Source of the DNA: Sulfuritalea sp. | GTDB lineage: Bacteria > Pseudomonadota > Gammaproteobacteria > Burkholderiales > Rhodocyclaceae | DNA: 64,000 bases | Assembly: GCA_023229685.1 (NCBI GenBank) | Contig: JALNYT010000010.1 | Location: 1-64,000 of the forward strand | Reading direction: 5' to 3' | In this document: in pieces, positions 44,561 to 53,598 of the stretch | Numbering within the stretch: position 1 is the first letter of the stretch | Layout: every line of letters starts with the position of its first letter | Program-made: the position numbers and the translations under genes | Notes under the pieces: generated by a model | Told to the model about the DNA's origin: nothing | The model's database searches: none | The model's input: only the letters and a program-made list of their open reading frames with translations

Positions 44561-45700
44561 ATGAACGACGGGCTGTTTGACCAGTTCCAGGAGTGGTACG
44601 AAAAACGGCACGACTACGCTCGGGCCTGGAAGGCGCGCACCGGTGGTCAGGTGGTCGCGACCATGTGCACCTATTCCCCGGAGGAATTGCTGATCGCCGC
44701 CGGCATGCTTCCGGTACGCGTGCTTGGCGCCCATGAGCCGCAGAACGTCACTGAGCCGCATATCTTCGGCATGTTCTGTCCGTTCTGTCGCGATTCCCTG
44801 GCTCAGGGCCTGCTCGGCCGCTACGACTATGCCGAAGGCGTGACCCTGACCCAGTCCTGCATCCAGTATCGCCAGACTTTCAGCTCGTGGCGCCACAACG
44901 TACCGACGGTGAAATGGGATTTCTACGTGGCAATGCCGAACGACGTGCAGTCCCCGCACGCAAGGAAGATGCACCGCGCCGAAATTCAGCGCTTTCGTGT
45001 CTTCCTCGAGGCCCTGACCGGCAAGCCCCTGACCGACGACATGCTGAGGGAAGCACTCGCCGTGATCGACGAGAACCGGCGCCTGCTGCGCCAGTTGTTC
45101 GACTACCGCAAGGAAACCAATCCGCAGATCACGGGTGTCGAGGCGCTGTATGCCTCGATTACTGCCCAGTTCGTGGACAAGCGCGAGCACAACGAGCAGC
45201 TGAAGAAGGTGCTGGCGGCCTTGCCCAAGCGCAATCTGAATCGCCCGGAAGGCGTGCGCTTCATGACCATCGGCTCGGAAAACGACGACGTCTCGTTCAT
45301 GGCCATGGTCGAGTCGGTCGGATCGACGATCGTCATCGACGACCAGTGTTCCGGTACCCGTTACTTCTGGAACGAGTCGAAGCCCGAGGCGGATGTGATC
45401 AAGGCAATCGCCGACCGCTATTGCGACCGCCCGGCCTGTCCGACCAAGGATTATCCGGTTCATACGCGCTTCGACCACGTGCTGAATCTGGCCAAGGATT
45501 ACAACGTCAAGGCCGCGATCTTCCTGCAGCAGAAGTTCTGCGATCCGCACGAGGGAGATTACCCGGATCTCAAGCATCACCTCGAGTCCAACGGCATTCC
45601 GACGCTGTTCCTCGAATTCGACATCACCAACCCGATCGGCCCCTTCCGCATTCGCATCGAAGCCATGCTCGAGACGCTGAGCGACGAAGAGTTGTTCTGA
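44561..45700 (+). CDS. BzdN2, second benzoyl-CoA reductase-type catalytic subunit
   Basis: This 379-aa protein is a close paralogue of BzdN at 6.0 kb, with the same length, the same Cys positions and long identical blocks. Differences cluster in places such as GRYDYAEG (versus GRYDYCQG) and SSWRHNVPTVKWDFYV (versus SSWRGNVPTVEWDYYV). The ATG follows AAGGAG. No ATPase, ferredoxin or hydratase genes accompany it. It might form an alternative reductase for a substituted benzoyl-CoA that uses BzdPQ in trans. Confidence 0.9.
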   Translation: MNDGLFDQFQEWYEKRHDYARAWKARTGGQVVATMCTYSPEELLIAAGMLPVRVLGAHEPQNVTEPHIFGMFCPFCRDSLAQGLLGRYDYAEGVTLTQSCIQYRQTFSSWRHNVPTVKWDFYVAMPNDVQSPHARKMHRAEIQRFRVFLEALTGKPLTDDMLREALAVIDENRRLLRQLFDYRKETNPQITGVEALYASITAQFVDKREHNEQLKKVLAALPKRNLNRPEGVRFMTIGSENDDVSFMAMVESVGSTIVIDDQCSGTRYFWNESKPEADVIKAIADRYCDRPACPTKDYPVHTRFDHVLNLAKDYNVKAAIFLQQKFCDPHEGDYPDLKHHLESNGIPTLFLEFDITNPIGPFRIRIEAMLETLSDEELF

Positions 45701-45718
45701 GCTAACAGGAGATCAAAA

Positions 45719-47035
45719 ATGAACCCAAACGCAAACAACCATTACCCGACCGAACCCCTGAAGCTGTGGACCAAGGCCAAGCAATTGCGCGAGCAGTACT
45801 ACCAGAACTTCGCGCGTGCCAAGGAAAATGGCGGCATTCGCTGGTCAGCGGCCGGCTGGTCCTTCGACGCGATTCCGACCTCGCTGGGTGATGACGTCTA
45901 TCCGCTCACCGGCGAGCCATACGCCGCCGGCGTCTCGCTCGACCGCAAATTTACCCAACGCTGCTTGGACGCCGCCGAGGCTCAGGGCTTTGCCCGCGAC
46001 ATGTGCTCCTACATGCGGATCTACTGGGGCAGCATGCACCTTAACGAGTACTACTACGGCGGCGAATGGCCGAAGTCGGACTTCATTTACCAGACGCAGA
46101 TTTGCTGCTCGCATGCCAAGTGGTACCAGCATGTGGCCATGACAAAAAAGATTCCCGATTTCTACGTCGACGTTTCGGTCGGCGCCTATCGCGACCTCAC
46201 TCCGGAACGTCTGGATTACGTGACGGCACAGCTGCATGACTCGATCGAGTTCGTCGAGAAGGCGACAGGGCGCAAATGCGACGACGAGCGGCTGATCCGG
46301 GCGATCAAGAATGAAATGCGCGCGACCTCCCGCTGGGCACAAATCTGCGAACTGCAAAAGGCGGTGCCGGCGCCACTCGACGAAAAGACCATGTATTCGC
46401 TGTACGTCCTCGCCATCCTGCACAAGTCCTCTCAGTGGTGCGCCGACTTCTACGACGAACTCTATGAGGAGGTAAAGGACCGCGTCGCCCGCGGCATCGC
46501 GGCGGTGCCCAACGAACGTTGCCGGCTGATGTCGGATACGCAGCCGCCCTGGCCGTTCCTCAAGATCTTCCGCTACCTCGAGACCTTTGGCGCGGTGTCG
46601 ATCGGCTCGCTCTATACCTTCGGCCTGGAAGGTACATGGGAGTACAAACCCGACGGCAGCTGGGGCGCCAGAACCGTGCCGTGGGAAAAAGGCATCGAAA
46701 TGAACGACCGCGATACGGCGCTGCGCCTGTATGCCGACTGGAACCTGTCGAAGCCGCTGTGGCAGCAGTTTTTCGATCCGAAGGTGAAGTCGGAGATGAT
46801 GCTCAACATCGCACGCGACTGGAAGGTCGATGGCTGCATGATGCACTTGAACCGCGGCTGCGAGGGTCTCTCGGTCGGGATCATGGAGAACCGCCAGGAC
46901 ATGGCCAAGGCCGGCGTGCCGATTATGACCTTCGAAGGCAACATGGGTGACGAGCGGGAATTCGACGAGGCGCGGGTTCAGGCACGGGTCGATGCCTTCA
47001 TGGAGCAGCTCGGGCTGCGCCGTCAGGTTGCCTGA
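45719..47035 (+). CDS. BzdO2, second benzoyl-CoA reductase-type catalytic subunit
   Basis: This 438-aa paralogue of BzdO keeps QICCSH, NRGCEG and the overall fold but is more diverged than BzdN2 is from BzdN, especially in the N-terminal third. The final ~90 bases are nearly identical to bzdO at the nucleotide level. It starts 18 nt after bzdN2 behind CAGGAG. The pair is the catalytic half of a class I reductase. The following gene is a thioesterase 207 nt away, not an ATPase. Confidence 0.9.
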   Translation: MNPNANNHYPTEPLKLWTKAKQLREQYYQNFARAKENGGIRWSAAGWSFDAIPTSLGDDVYPLTGEPYAAGVSLDRKFTQRCLDAAEAQGFARDMCSYMRIYWGSMHLNEYYYGGEWPKSDFIYQTQICCSHAKWYQHVAMTKKIPDFYVDVSVGAYRDLTPERLDYVTAQLHDSIEFVEKATGRKCDDERLIRAIKNEMRATSRWAQICELQKAVPAPLDEKTMYSLYVLAILHKSSQWCADFYDELYEEVKDRVARGIAAVPNERCRLMSDTQPPWPFLKIFRYLETFGAVSIGSLYTFGLEGTWEYKPDGSWGARTVPWEKGIEMNDRDTALRLYADWNLSKPLWQQFFDPKVKSEMMLNIARDWKVDGCMMHLNRGCEGLSVGIMENRQDMAKAGVPIMTFEGNMGDEREFDEARVQARVDAFMEQLGLRRQVA

Positions 47036-47242
47036 TTTGTACGAAGACGAGCTGAGTGGCTTTCAGCCTCGTCTGGTCCATGTGGATGCTCGAAACCGGA
47101 TTCTTGCGGAACGCGCAGCGGCGGGGACAACCGAAGTTCAGCGGTACAATCTGTCTCGCTTTCGTCGCCTGCGACCATCGTCACATCCGGCTATGGTCCA
47201 TTCGCGTATTTTCCGACTCCGCTGCCAAAGATCGATCATCAA

Positions 47243-47677
47243 ATGTCCTTACCCCTCGCATTCGAGAAACATCACCTGATTCGCTTTCACCATTGCGATC
47301 CCGCCTGCATCGTGTTCTATCCGGAATACTTGGTGATCTTCGATGAGCTGATCGAGGACTGGTTCAACGAGGGGATGCACATCAACTTCGCGCAGTTGCA
47401 TGCCGAGCAGCGGATCGGCATTCCGGCCGTCCGGATCGAGGTCGACTTTATCGCGCCAAGCAAGATCGGTGATTCGCTTCGCCTGAGTCTCGTCGTCAAG
47501 CGCATTGGAAACAAGTCGTTTACGCTCATGATCGAAGGCAGCGTCGACGGCGATGTTCGCATCAGAGCGGTGATGGTCAGGGTCGTCGCCGCTATCGACG
47601 GATTGCGCGGCGTACCGATTCCCGATGTCCTGCGCGAGAAGATCGCGAAATACCAGGTTCAGGACTCGGGTCAGTAA
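47243..47677 (+). CDS. Hotdog-fold acyl-CoA thioesterase (4-hydroxybenzoyl-CoA thioesterase type)
   Basis: This 144-aa hotdog thioesterase has HHCDPACIVFYPEYL, with Asp at about 19 matching the catalytic Asp of the Pseudomonas-type 4-hydroxybenzoyl-CoA thioesterase. It probably hydrolyses an aryl-CoA ester, releasing CoA from dead-end products. It lies downstream of bzdN2O2 on the same strand; the 207-nt gap leaves open whether they share a transcript. The ATG is the first in frame; the ribosome site is weak. Confidence 0.87.
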   Translation: MSLPLAFEKHHLIRFHHCDPACIVFYPEYLVIFDELIEDWFNEGMHINFAQLHAEQRIGIPAVRIEVDFIAPSKIGDSLRLSLVVKRIGNKSFTLMIEGSVDGDVRIRAVMVRVVAAIDGLRGVPIPDVLREKIAKYQVQDSGQ

Positions 47678-47893
47678 TATTCGCAGCCCTGGCCGGCAAT
47701 CAGACCGGTCAGGGCTCATCGCGCCGTTTCCGGAATTCCCGCTTGAAACCATCTGTCATCAACGCCACGTGACGCGGCGATGCTCCGTAGCGTAAAAGCT
47801 ACGGCTCTGGCCAGGCCGACGGACTGTTCTTTGTCACCCTCAAAAGGGGGCGCGGCCACTGCCATGTTCGCCGTTCTTGCCGTCGTGAATGAA

Positions 47894-47927
47894 AAAAAGG
47901 AAGAGGGCTTGCGCCCTCTTCCTTTTT
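47894..47927. terminator. Strong bidirectional intrinsic terminator
   Basis: AAAAAGGAAGAGGGC pairs perfectly with GCCCTCTTCCTTTTT around a TTGC loop. With A and T tracts on the two sides it can end both the thioesterase transcript and the convergent trpB2 transcript. Confidence 0.92.
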
Positions 47928-47953
47928 GACCGACTTTCAGTTTCTATGCGGCC

Positions 47954-49336
47954 TTAGGCAGCCTTGGGCGGCCAATCTACCTTAGGCAGTGATGCCAGTG
48001 AGGCTTGGATTGCCTCGGCCGGATACTCGAAATCCTCCAGCTTGCCGGAGAGATAGCTTTCGTAAGCCGACATGTCGAAATGCCCGTGACCGGAGAGATT
48101 GAAGAACAGCGTCTTCGGCTCGCCGCTGGCCTTGCAACGCAGCGCCTCGTCTATTACGGCACGAATGGCGTGGGCCGATTCCGGAGCGGGGATGATGCCC
48201 TCGGCGCGGGCGAACATCACTCCGGCCTCGAAAGTGGCCTTCTGCGGTACGGCTATCGCTTCGATCAACTTCTCGTGATAGAGCTGCGAAATCAGCGGCG
48301 AGTCGCCGTGGTAGCGCAGTCCGCCGGCGTGAATTCCAGGCGGCATGAAGTCGTGACCGAGGGTGTACATCTTCATCAGCGGCGTAAAACCCGAGGAATC
48401 GCCGTAATCGTAGGCGTAGACACCCTTGGTCAGCGTCGGGCAGGAAGCGGGCTCTACCGCCACCATGCGGATTTTCTGCGCGCGCTTGTCTCCGGCCGCG
48501 GCATCGCCGAGGAAGGGGAAGGCGACGCCGGCGAAGTTGCAGCCGCCGCCGCAGGGGGCGAAGATCATGTCCGGATACTCGCCAAATTTCTCGAACTGCT
48601 TCTTGGCTTCCAGACCGATGACGGTCTGGTGCAGCAGCACGTGATTGAGCACGGAGCCCAGCGCGTACTTGCTGCCCGGCGTCGACACCACATCTTCCAC
48701 CGCCTCCGAAATCGCCATGCCGAGGCTGCCGGGGCTATCCGGGTCTTTTGCCAGGATATCGCGTCCGGTCTTGGTCATCTTCGACGGGCTGGCAAATACC
48801 TCGCCACCCCAGGTTTCCATCATCAGGCGACGGCCGGGCTTCTGGCCGTAGCTGACTTTCACCATATAGATGCGCACCGGCAAACCATATATCTGTCCGG
48901 CAAATGCGAGCGACGAACCCCACTGCCCGGCGCCGGTTTCGGTGATCAGGCGCTTGGTTCCGGCCATCTTGTTGAGATAGGCCTGCGGCACCGCCGAGTT
49001 GGGTTTGTGCGAACCCGCCGGGGAAACGCCTTCGTACTTGTAGAAGATTTTGGCCGGAGTGCCGAGTATTTTTTCCAGTCGCTCAGCGCGACAGAGCGGG
49101 CTCGGCCGCCACAGGGCATAGACCTTGCGCACTTCGTCAGGAATCTTGATCCAGCGCTCCGCAGACATCTCCTGCTCGAGTATCGGGCCAGGGAAGATAG
49201 CCAGCATCTGCTCCGGACCGACGGGGTTGCCGTCGGGTCCCAGGGGCGGGAAAGGCGGATTCTTCAGGTCGGCCGCGATGTTGTACCAGTGTGTCGGGAT
49301 TTCACTTTCGTCAAGCACGATGCGGGTCTGGCTCAT
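47954..49336 (-). CDS. trpB2: TrpB2-type tryptophan synthase beta chain-like PLP protein
   Basis: This 460-aa PLP enzyme belongs to the long TrpB2 group: an N-terminal extension with ESEIPTHWYNIAADL, PLP lysine in GSHKPNSA at about 111, ETGAGQWGSSLAF, and the phosphate loop CGGGCNFAG. No trpA is nearby. TrpB2 proteins make tryptophan from indole and serine or act as serine deaminases. The ATG follows GAGGAGA. It is monocistronic, bounded by the bidirectional terminator. Its link to aromatic degradation, for example indole salvage, is unclear. Confidence 0.88.
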   Translation of the reverse strand: MSQTRIVLDESEIPTHWYNIAADLKNPPFPPLGPDGNPVGPEQMLAIFPGPILEQEMSAERWIKIPDEVRKVYALWRPSPLCRAERLEKILGTPAKIFYKYEGVSPAGSHKPNSAVPQAYLNKMAGTKRLITETGAGQWGSSLAFAGQIYGLPVRIYMVKVSYGQKPGRRLMMETWGGEVFASPSKMTKTGRDILAKDPDSPGSLGMAISEAVEDVVSTPGSKYALGSVLNHVLLHQTVIGLEAKKQFEKFGEYPDMIFAPCGGGCNFAGVAFPFLGDAAAGDKRAQKIRMVAVEPASCPTLTKGVYAYDYGDSSGFTPLMKMYTLGHDFMPPGIHAGGLRYHGDSPLISQLYHEKLIEAIAVPQKATFEAGVMFARAEGIIPAPESAHAIRAVIDEALRCKASGEPKTLFFNLSGHGHFDMSAYESYLSGKLEDFEYPAEAIQASLASLPKVDWPPKAA

Positions 49337-49755
49337 GTCTTGTCTCCTCGGTGATTATTGTCGACTGTTTGAATAGCTTTGCTTGCTACTACTTGTAGTT
49401 GCGGCCACTGCGCTTAGCGCCGATGAAGCTGGCGTTAGCCTACACTGAAACTTCGTTTTCAATCCTGGATCAGGATGGGTCGAAGGCGGATGGATGCCTG
49501 TTTTCGCCGTCGGTCGGCATGTCTAATACCGGATACGGTACACTGTATGCAAACTAATGGCGTGATGTCAATCTCTTTGAGATGGTTTTTTGCGACCTGC
49601 CGTATGTGAAAATTCTCGATGTTTAAAGCAGTGGCGCTGCCGTTTTTGGGTAATGTCATTTTGTTTGATGCAATTGCGGCACAATCCACGACTCAGCTGA
49701 GCTGACGGCGCATGTCAGAGACAGGGACCACCCCAAAGAGAGGCGGCAAGCAAAC
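49337..49755. other. Divergent intergenic region, trpB2 / xdhC operon
   Basis: These 419 bases hold no gene I can support. The stretch is more AT-rich than its surroundings, as promoter regions are. ATCCTG-GAT-CAGGAT (49462-49476) is a small dyad. Promoters for trpB2 (minus) and the molybdenum operon (plus) must lie here, but no single -35/-10 pair stands out. Confidence 0.5.
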
Positions 49756-50079
49756 GTGCATTCAGACACCGATTCCCTGTTTGAAACGCTCCAGCAGTGG
49801 CGGGCTGCGGGCAAGTCGGCGGCGCTGGCCACTGTGGTGAGCACCTGGGGTTCCTCGCCGCGCCCCGAAGGCAGCCACCTTGCGGTCGATGAAGCCGGAC
49901 ACTTTGTTGGATCCGTCTCAGGCGGCTGCATCGAAGGCGCCGTGATCGATGCCGCGGCCGAGGTCATGGCCTCTGGCCGCCCGCAATTGCTGGAGTTCGG
50001 TGTCAGCGACGAACAGGCCTGGCAGGTCGGGCTTGCCTGCGGTGGCCGCGTACAGGTGTTCGTGGAGCCTGTCGAATGA
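49756..50079 (+). CDS. XdhC/CoxI N-terminal domain protein
   Basis: This 107-aa protein is the XdhC/CoxI N-terminal domain alone: ATVVSTWGSSPRPEGSHLAV, then GSVSGGCIEGAV and FGVSDEQAWQVGLACGG. The Cys in GGCIE and LACGG are the family's Moco-binding candidates. XdhC proteins carry molybdenum cofactor and promote its sulfuration before insertion into xanthine dehydrogenase-type hydroxylases. It starts at GTG behind AGAGAGGCGG. The C-terminal half is a separate gene with an ATGA overlap. Confidence 0.87.
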   Translation: MHSDTDSLFETLQQWRAAGKSAALATVVSTWGSSPRPEGSHLAVDEAGHFVGSVSGGCIEGAVIDAAAEVMASGRPQLLEFGVSDEQAWQVGLACGGRVQVFVEPVE

Positions 50080-50771
50080 AGCGTGCGGCGTTGGCGCGGA
50101 TAGCCGAGGCGCAGCGCCGGCGGTTTCCGCTGGTGGCAGTGACGCGTCTCGAAGATGGCGTGCAGTGCCTACTGGACGCCGAAACGGTTGACGGCGAACT
50201 GTTGCTGTCGCCGGCACAGTTGACGGAGGCGAGAAGCCTCCTGAGTTCCGGGCGCAGCATGCCGCTAGCCGGCGCAGACGGTTTGTTTGCACGAGCCTAT
50301 GTGCCATCGCCGCGCCTCTTGATTGTCGGTGCCGTGCATATCGCCCAGGCACTTTCCCGGATGGCAGAGGCGGCGGGTTTCGAGGTCGTGGTGATCGATC
50401 CGCGCGGCGCTTTCGCCTCGGCTGAACGCTTTCCCGGTATTCAGTTGACCGACGAGTGGCCCGACGAAGCACTGGCGCGTCTGGGCCTGGACGGGGCGAC
50501 GGCGCTGGTGGCCCTGTCGCATGATCCGAAGCTCGATGATCCGGCTCTCGAATTGGCCTTGCCCAGCAAGGTGTTCTACATCGGCGCGCTGGGCAGCCGG
50601 CGCACGCATGAAAAGCGGCTGGAGCGCCTGCGCGCAGCCGGACTCGAAGCGCTGCTCGGCCGCATTCATTCCCCCATTGGACTGGATCTGGGAGGCCGCT
50701 CGCCGGCTGAAATCGCGGTGGCCATCCTCGCCGAGGTGATTCAGGTCCGCTACCAGGGCGAGTACAGGTGA
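50076..50771 (+). CDS. XdhC C-terminal Rossmann domain protein
   Basis: This 231-aa protein corresponds to the XdhC C-terminal half: a Rossmann-like fold with LLIVGAVHIAQALSRMA, VIDPRGAFASAERF, VALSHDPKLDDPAL and YIGALGSRRTHEKRLERL. Together with the preceding gene it makes one complete XdhC-like unit. The overlap has clean start and stop signals (ATGA), so it is a true gene split rather than a frameshift. It overlaps the next gene by GTGA. Confidence 0.88.
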   Translation: MKRAALARIAEAQRRRFPLVAVTRLEDGVQCLLDAETVDGELLLSPAQLTEARSLLSSGRSMPLAGADGLFARAYVPSPRLLIVGAVHIAQALSRMAEAAGFEVVVIDPRGAFASAERFPGIQLTDEWPDEALARLGLDGATALVALSHDPKLDDPALELALPSKVFYIGALGSRRTHEKRLERLRAAGLEALLGRIHSPIGLDLGGRSPAEIAVAILAEVIQVRYQGEYR

Positions 50772-52387
50772 TTTTCGGCGAATTTCCGCTGGCGGAATGC
50801 GAAGGCCTGCTGCTGGCGCACAGCTTGCGCCTGCCGGATTGCACCATGAAGAAGGGTCGCCGTCTCACCAGCGCCGACTGTCAGGTTCTGGCCGCGGCAG
50901 GGATCGCGAAAGTGCACGGTGCACGGCTGGACCCCGACGACCTCGATGAGAATGCCGCCGCCGGCGCCGTCGCGGCGGCCTTGAACGGAGCCGGGATCGC
51001 GACGCGTGCGCCGCATGCCGGTCGCTGCAACCTTTACGCTGCGGAGCGCGGCCTGGTGACGGTTGATGCCGATATCATCCACCGCATCAACCGGATCGAT
51101 GAGTCGGTCACCGTGGCCACCCTGCCACCGCTGTCCGCGGTCAGAGGCGGGGCCGTCATCGCCACGGTCAAGATCATTCCGTTGGCCGTCAGCCGTGCGC
51201 TGATCGATGCCTGCATTGCGCAGGCGGGGCAGGGCGCCGCCTTGCGCTTGCTGCCCTTCCAGCCCCGGCGCGCGGCACTCATTGTCACCGAACAGGCCAA
51301 TGATCCACCGCGCAACTATATCGCCGCAGTGACCAGCAGTCGCCGCCGATTGGAAGAACTCGGCAGTCATCTCGGCCTGGTGCAGCGCTGCGCGCATCGC
51401 ACTGCCGCCGTCACCGCTGCGCTGCAGGAGGCGCTTGCCGCCGGCTGCTCGCTGATACTGATTGCCGGCGCCACGGTGCCCAAGGACAGGGCAGATACCG
51501 TCCCCGCCGGCATCGTTGCGGCGGGTGGGGAAATAACGCATTTCGGCATGCCGGCGGAACCCGGCAACATGTTGCTGCTGGCGCGTCTGGACGCGGTGCC
51601 CGTCATCATCCTTCCCGGCTGCGCCCGCTCGCGGCGCACCAACGGGCTCGACTGGGTCTTGCAGCGGATGCTGGCGGGCTTGCCGATGGCGGCCGAGCAG
51701 ATCATGGCCATGGGCGTCGGCGGCCTGATTCGCAGCCCGCTGGAAGCCGATGAAGATGACCAGGCGGCCCAGCCCGAACCGGTCCGGGCGCCCGTCGGCC
51801 GCCGGGTTGCGGCATTGGTCTTGGCGGCCGGCAGCAGTCGACGCATGGGCGGCGCCAATAAATTGCTGCAACCCTTTGGCGGCGTGCCCATGGTGCGGCG
51901 CGTGGCGAATGCGGCACTGGCTTCGCGTTGCACTTCGGTGCACGTCGTCACCGGTTTTGCGGCGGAGGACGTGCAAGCCTGTCTGAGCGGTCTGGAGGTG
52001 AAGTTCGCACACAACGCAGAGCACCTGACAGGCATGGCCTCCTCGTTGCGCTGCGGCCTGGCTGCGCTGCCGGCCGATATCGATGCCGCGGTGGTTCTGC
52101 TGGCGGACATGCCGCGCATTGATGGCGGGCACATCGATCGCCTGATTGCCGCCTTCGATCCGGATCTGCGGAAGATAGTGGTGCCGATGAAGGCCGGGCG
52201 GCGTGGCAATCCGGTCCTCTGGCCGCGCGCATTTTTCGCCGAAATGCAGGCCATGGAAGGCGATGTCGGCGCCCGTGAATTGCTGCTGCGCCATGCGGCG
52301 CAGATCGAAGCCGTGGCGTTCGACGATGATGCGATTTTTGCCGATTTCGATACGCCTGCGGCCTTGGACGAACTGGCGGGCCGATGA
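50768..52387 (+). CDS. Fusion of molybdopterin-binding domain and MocA-like nucleotidyltransferase
   Basis: This 539-aa protein has two parts. Residues 1 to about 330 are a MoeA/CinA-like molybdopterin-binding region (VPKDRADTVPAGI, PVIILPGCARSRRTNG). From about 345 on is a MocA/MobA-type nucleotidyltransferase: LVLAAGSSRRMGGANKLLQP, VVLLADMPRI, RRGNPVLWPRAFF. MocA adds CMP to Mo-molybdopterin to make the cytosine dinucleotide cofactor of bacterial molybdenum hydroxylases. It starts at GTG inside the preceding stop and ends in an ATGA overlap. Confidence 0.88.
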   Translation: MIFGEFPLAECEGLLLAHSLRLPDCTMKKGRRLTSADCQVLAAAGIAKVHGARLDPDDLDENAAAGAVAAALNGAGIATRAPHAGRCNLYAAERGLVTVDADIIHRINRIDESVTVATLPPLSAVRGGAVIATVKIIPLAVSRALIDACIAQAGQGAALRLLPFQPRRAALIVTEQANDPPRNYIAAVTSSRRRLEELGSHLGLVQRCAHRTAAVTAALQEALAAGCSLILIAGATVPKDRADTVPAGIVAAGGEITHFGMPAEPGNMLLLARLDAVPVIILPGCARSRRTNGLDWVLQRMLAGLPMAAEQIMAMGVGGLIRSPLEADEDDQAAQPEPVRAPVGRRVAALVLAAGSSRRMGGANKLLQPFGGVPMVRRVANAALASRCTSVHVVTGFAAEDVQACLSGLEVKFAHNAEHLTGMASSLRCGLAALPADIDAAVVLLADMPRIDGGHIDRLIAAFDPDLRKIVVPMKAGRRGNPVLWPRAFFAEMQAMEGDVGARELLLRHAAQIEAVAFDDDAIFADFDTPAALDELAGR

Positions 52388-53598
52388 GCGTGGCGCCTGC
52401 ATCCCTGCGCGACGAGTTTCCGCTGCTGGCGGCAGCGCCGCAACTGCATTACCTGGACAGCGCCGCCACCGCGCAGATTCACCGGTTGGCGCTGGATGCC
52501 GTGGTATGCCATGAGACTACCTGCCGCGCCAATGTGTCGCGCGGCACCTACCGCCTCGCCGAGGCGGCCGACCTAGCCTATGAACAGGCGCGACAAACCG
52601 CGGCGCGCTTCCTCAACGCATCCTCGGCCGACGAAGTGATCTTCACTTCCGGCGCAACGGCTGCGCTGAATCTCGTCGCGCATTCGTTTGGCGGCACGCT
52701 CAAGGCCGGCGACCGCGTGTTGATTTCGGTCGCTGAGCACCACAGCAATTTCGTGCCCTGGCAAATGCTGCGCGAGCGGACGGGGATCGAACTGGCACTG
52801 ATTCCGGTGCTGGCCTCGGGGCAACTCGACCTTGCCCACCTGTCCGAACTGATCGACAGCAACTGCCGCCTGGTAGCCGTCACGCAATGCTCCAACGTCA
52901 CCGGCGCGTGGACCGACGTGGCGACGCTGGTCGCGGCGGCGCGCAAGGTGGGGGCGAAGGTACTGCTCGACGGCGCGCAAGGCGCGCAGCACGGCCCGCA
53001 GGATGTGCGCGCATTGGGCATCGATTTCTACGCGTTTTCCGGCCACAAGTGTTTTGGCCCGGGCGGCGTCGGCGTGCTGTGGGGCAGGGGCGAACTATTG
53101 GCGGCGATGCCGCCGTTTCTTACCGGCGGCGGAATGATCGCCGAGGTCACACCGGCAGAGACTACGTGGGCGCCGCCGCCGCAGCGTTTCGAAGCGGGAA
53201 CGCCGCCCATCGCGCAGGCCGTGGGGCTCGCCGCCGCGCTGGAATGGATGATGAGCCTGGACTGGCTTCAGATTCATGCTCGGGAAAATCGTTTGTGCGA
53301 ACTGCTGATCGAGGGCCTGCAGCGCATCCCGGGCCTTCGCTTGCTCGGACCGGAGGCGTCGGCGGAGCGCGCGCCGATCGTCTCCTTCGAGATACCTGGT
53401 TTGCATCCACATGACATCTGCCAGGTGCTCGATGCGCACAATCTGGCGCTGCGCGGCGGCCACCATTGCGCCCAGCCGCTGCTGGCGGCACTCGGCGCTG
53501 AGGTTTGCACGCGAGCAAGCATTGCGCTCTACAGCGATGAGGCGGACATCGAGGCCCTGCTCGATGGGCTGCGCTTTGCGCTGCAGGAGCTGACATGA
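52384..53598 (+). CDS. Cysteine desulfurase (SufS/NifS-like class V aminotransferase)
   Basis: This 404-aa SufS-type PLP enzyme has FTSGATAALNLVAHS, AEHHSNFVPWQ, the PLP lysine in SGHKCFGPGG at about 222, and the persulfide Cys in RGGHHCAQP at about 361. Coupled by ATGA overlaps to the MocA fusion and to a SufU-like protein, it probably supplies sulfur for the Mo=S ligand of a molybdenum hydroxylase rather than for general iron-sulfur assembly. That role is inferred from context. Confidence 0.88.
   Translation: MSVAPASLRDEFPLLAAAPQLHYLDSAATAQIHRLALDAVVCHETTCRANVSRGTYRLAEAADLAYEQARQTAARFLNASSADEVIFTSGATAALNLVAHSFGGTLKAGDRVLISVAEHHSNFVPWQMLRERTGIELALIPVLASGQLDLAHLSELIDSNCRLVAVTQCSNVTGAWTDVATLVAAARKVGAKVLLDGAQGAQHGPQDVRALGIDFYAFSGHKCFGPGGVGVLWGRGELLAAMPPFLTGGGMIAEVTPAETTWAPPPQRFEAGTPPIAQAVGLAAALEWMMSLDWLQIHARENRLCELLIEGLQRIPGLRLLGPEASAERAPIVSFEIPGLHPHDICQVLDAHNLALRGGHHCAQPLLAALGAEVCTRASIALYSDEADIEALLDGLRFALQELT

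Noticed and set aside
44561..47035. BzdN2/BzdO2 as an assembly duplication of bzdNO
   Set aside because: The sequences differ throughout at protein and DNA level, with different upstream and downstream genes, so this is a real paralogous pair.
49756..50771. Frameshift splitting a single xdhC gene
   Set aside because: The two halves meet at a clean ATGA start/stop overlap at a domain boundary, and all neighbouring junctions use the same coupling, so two genes are more likely.
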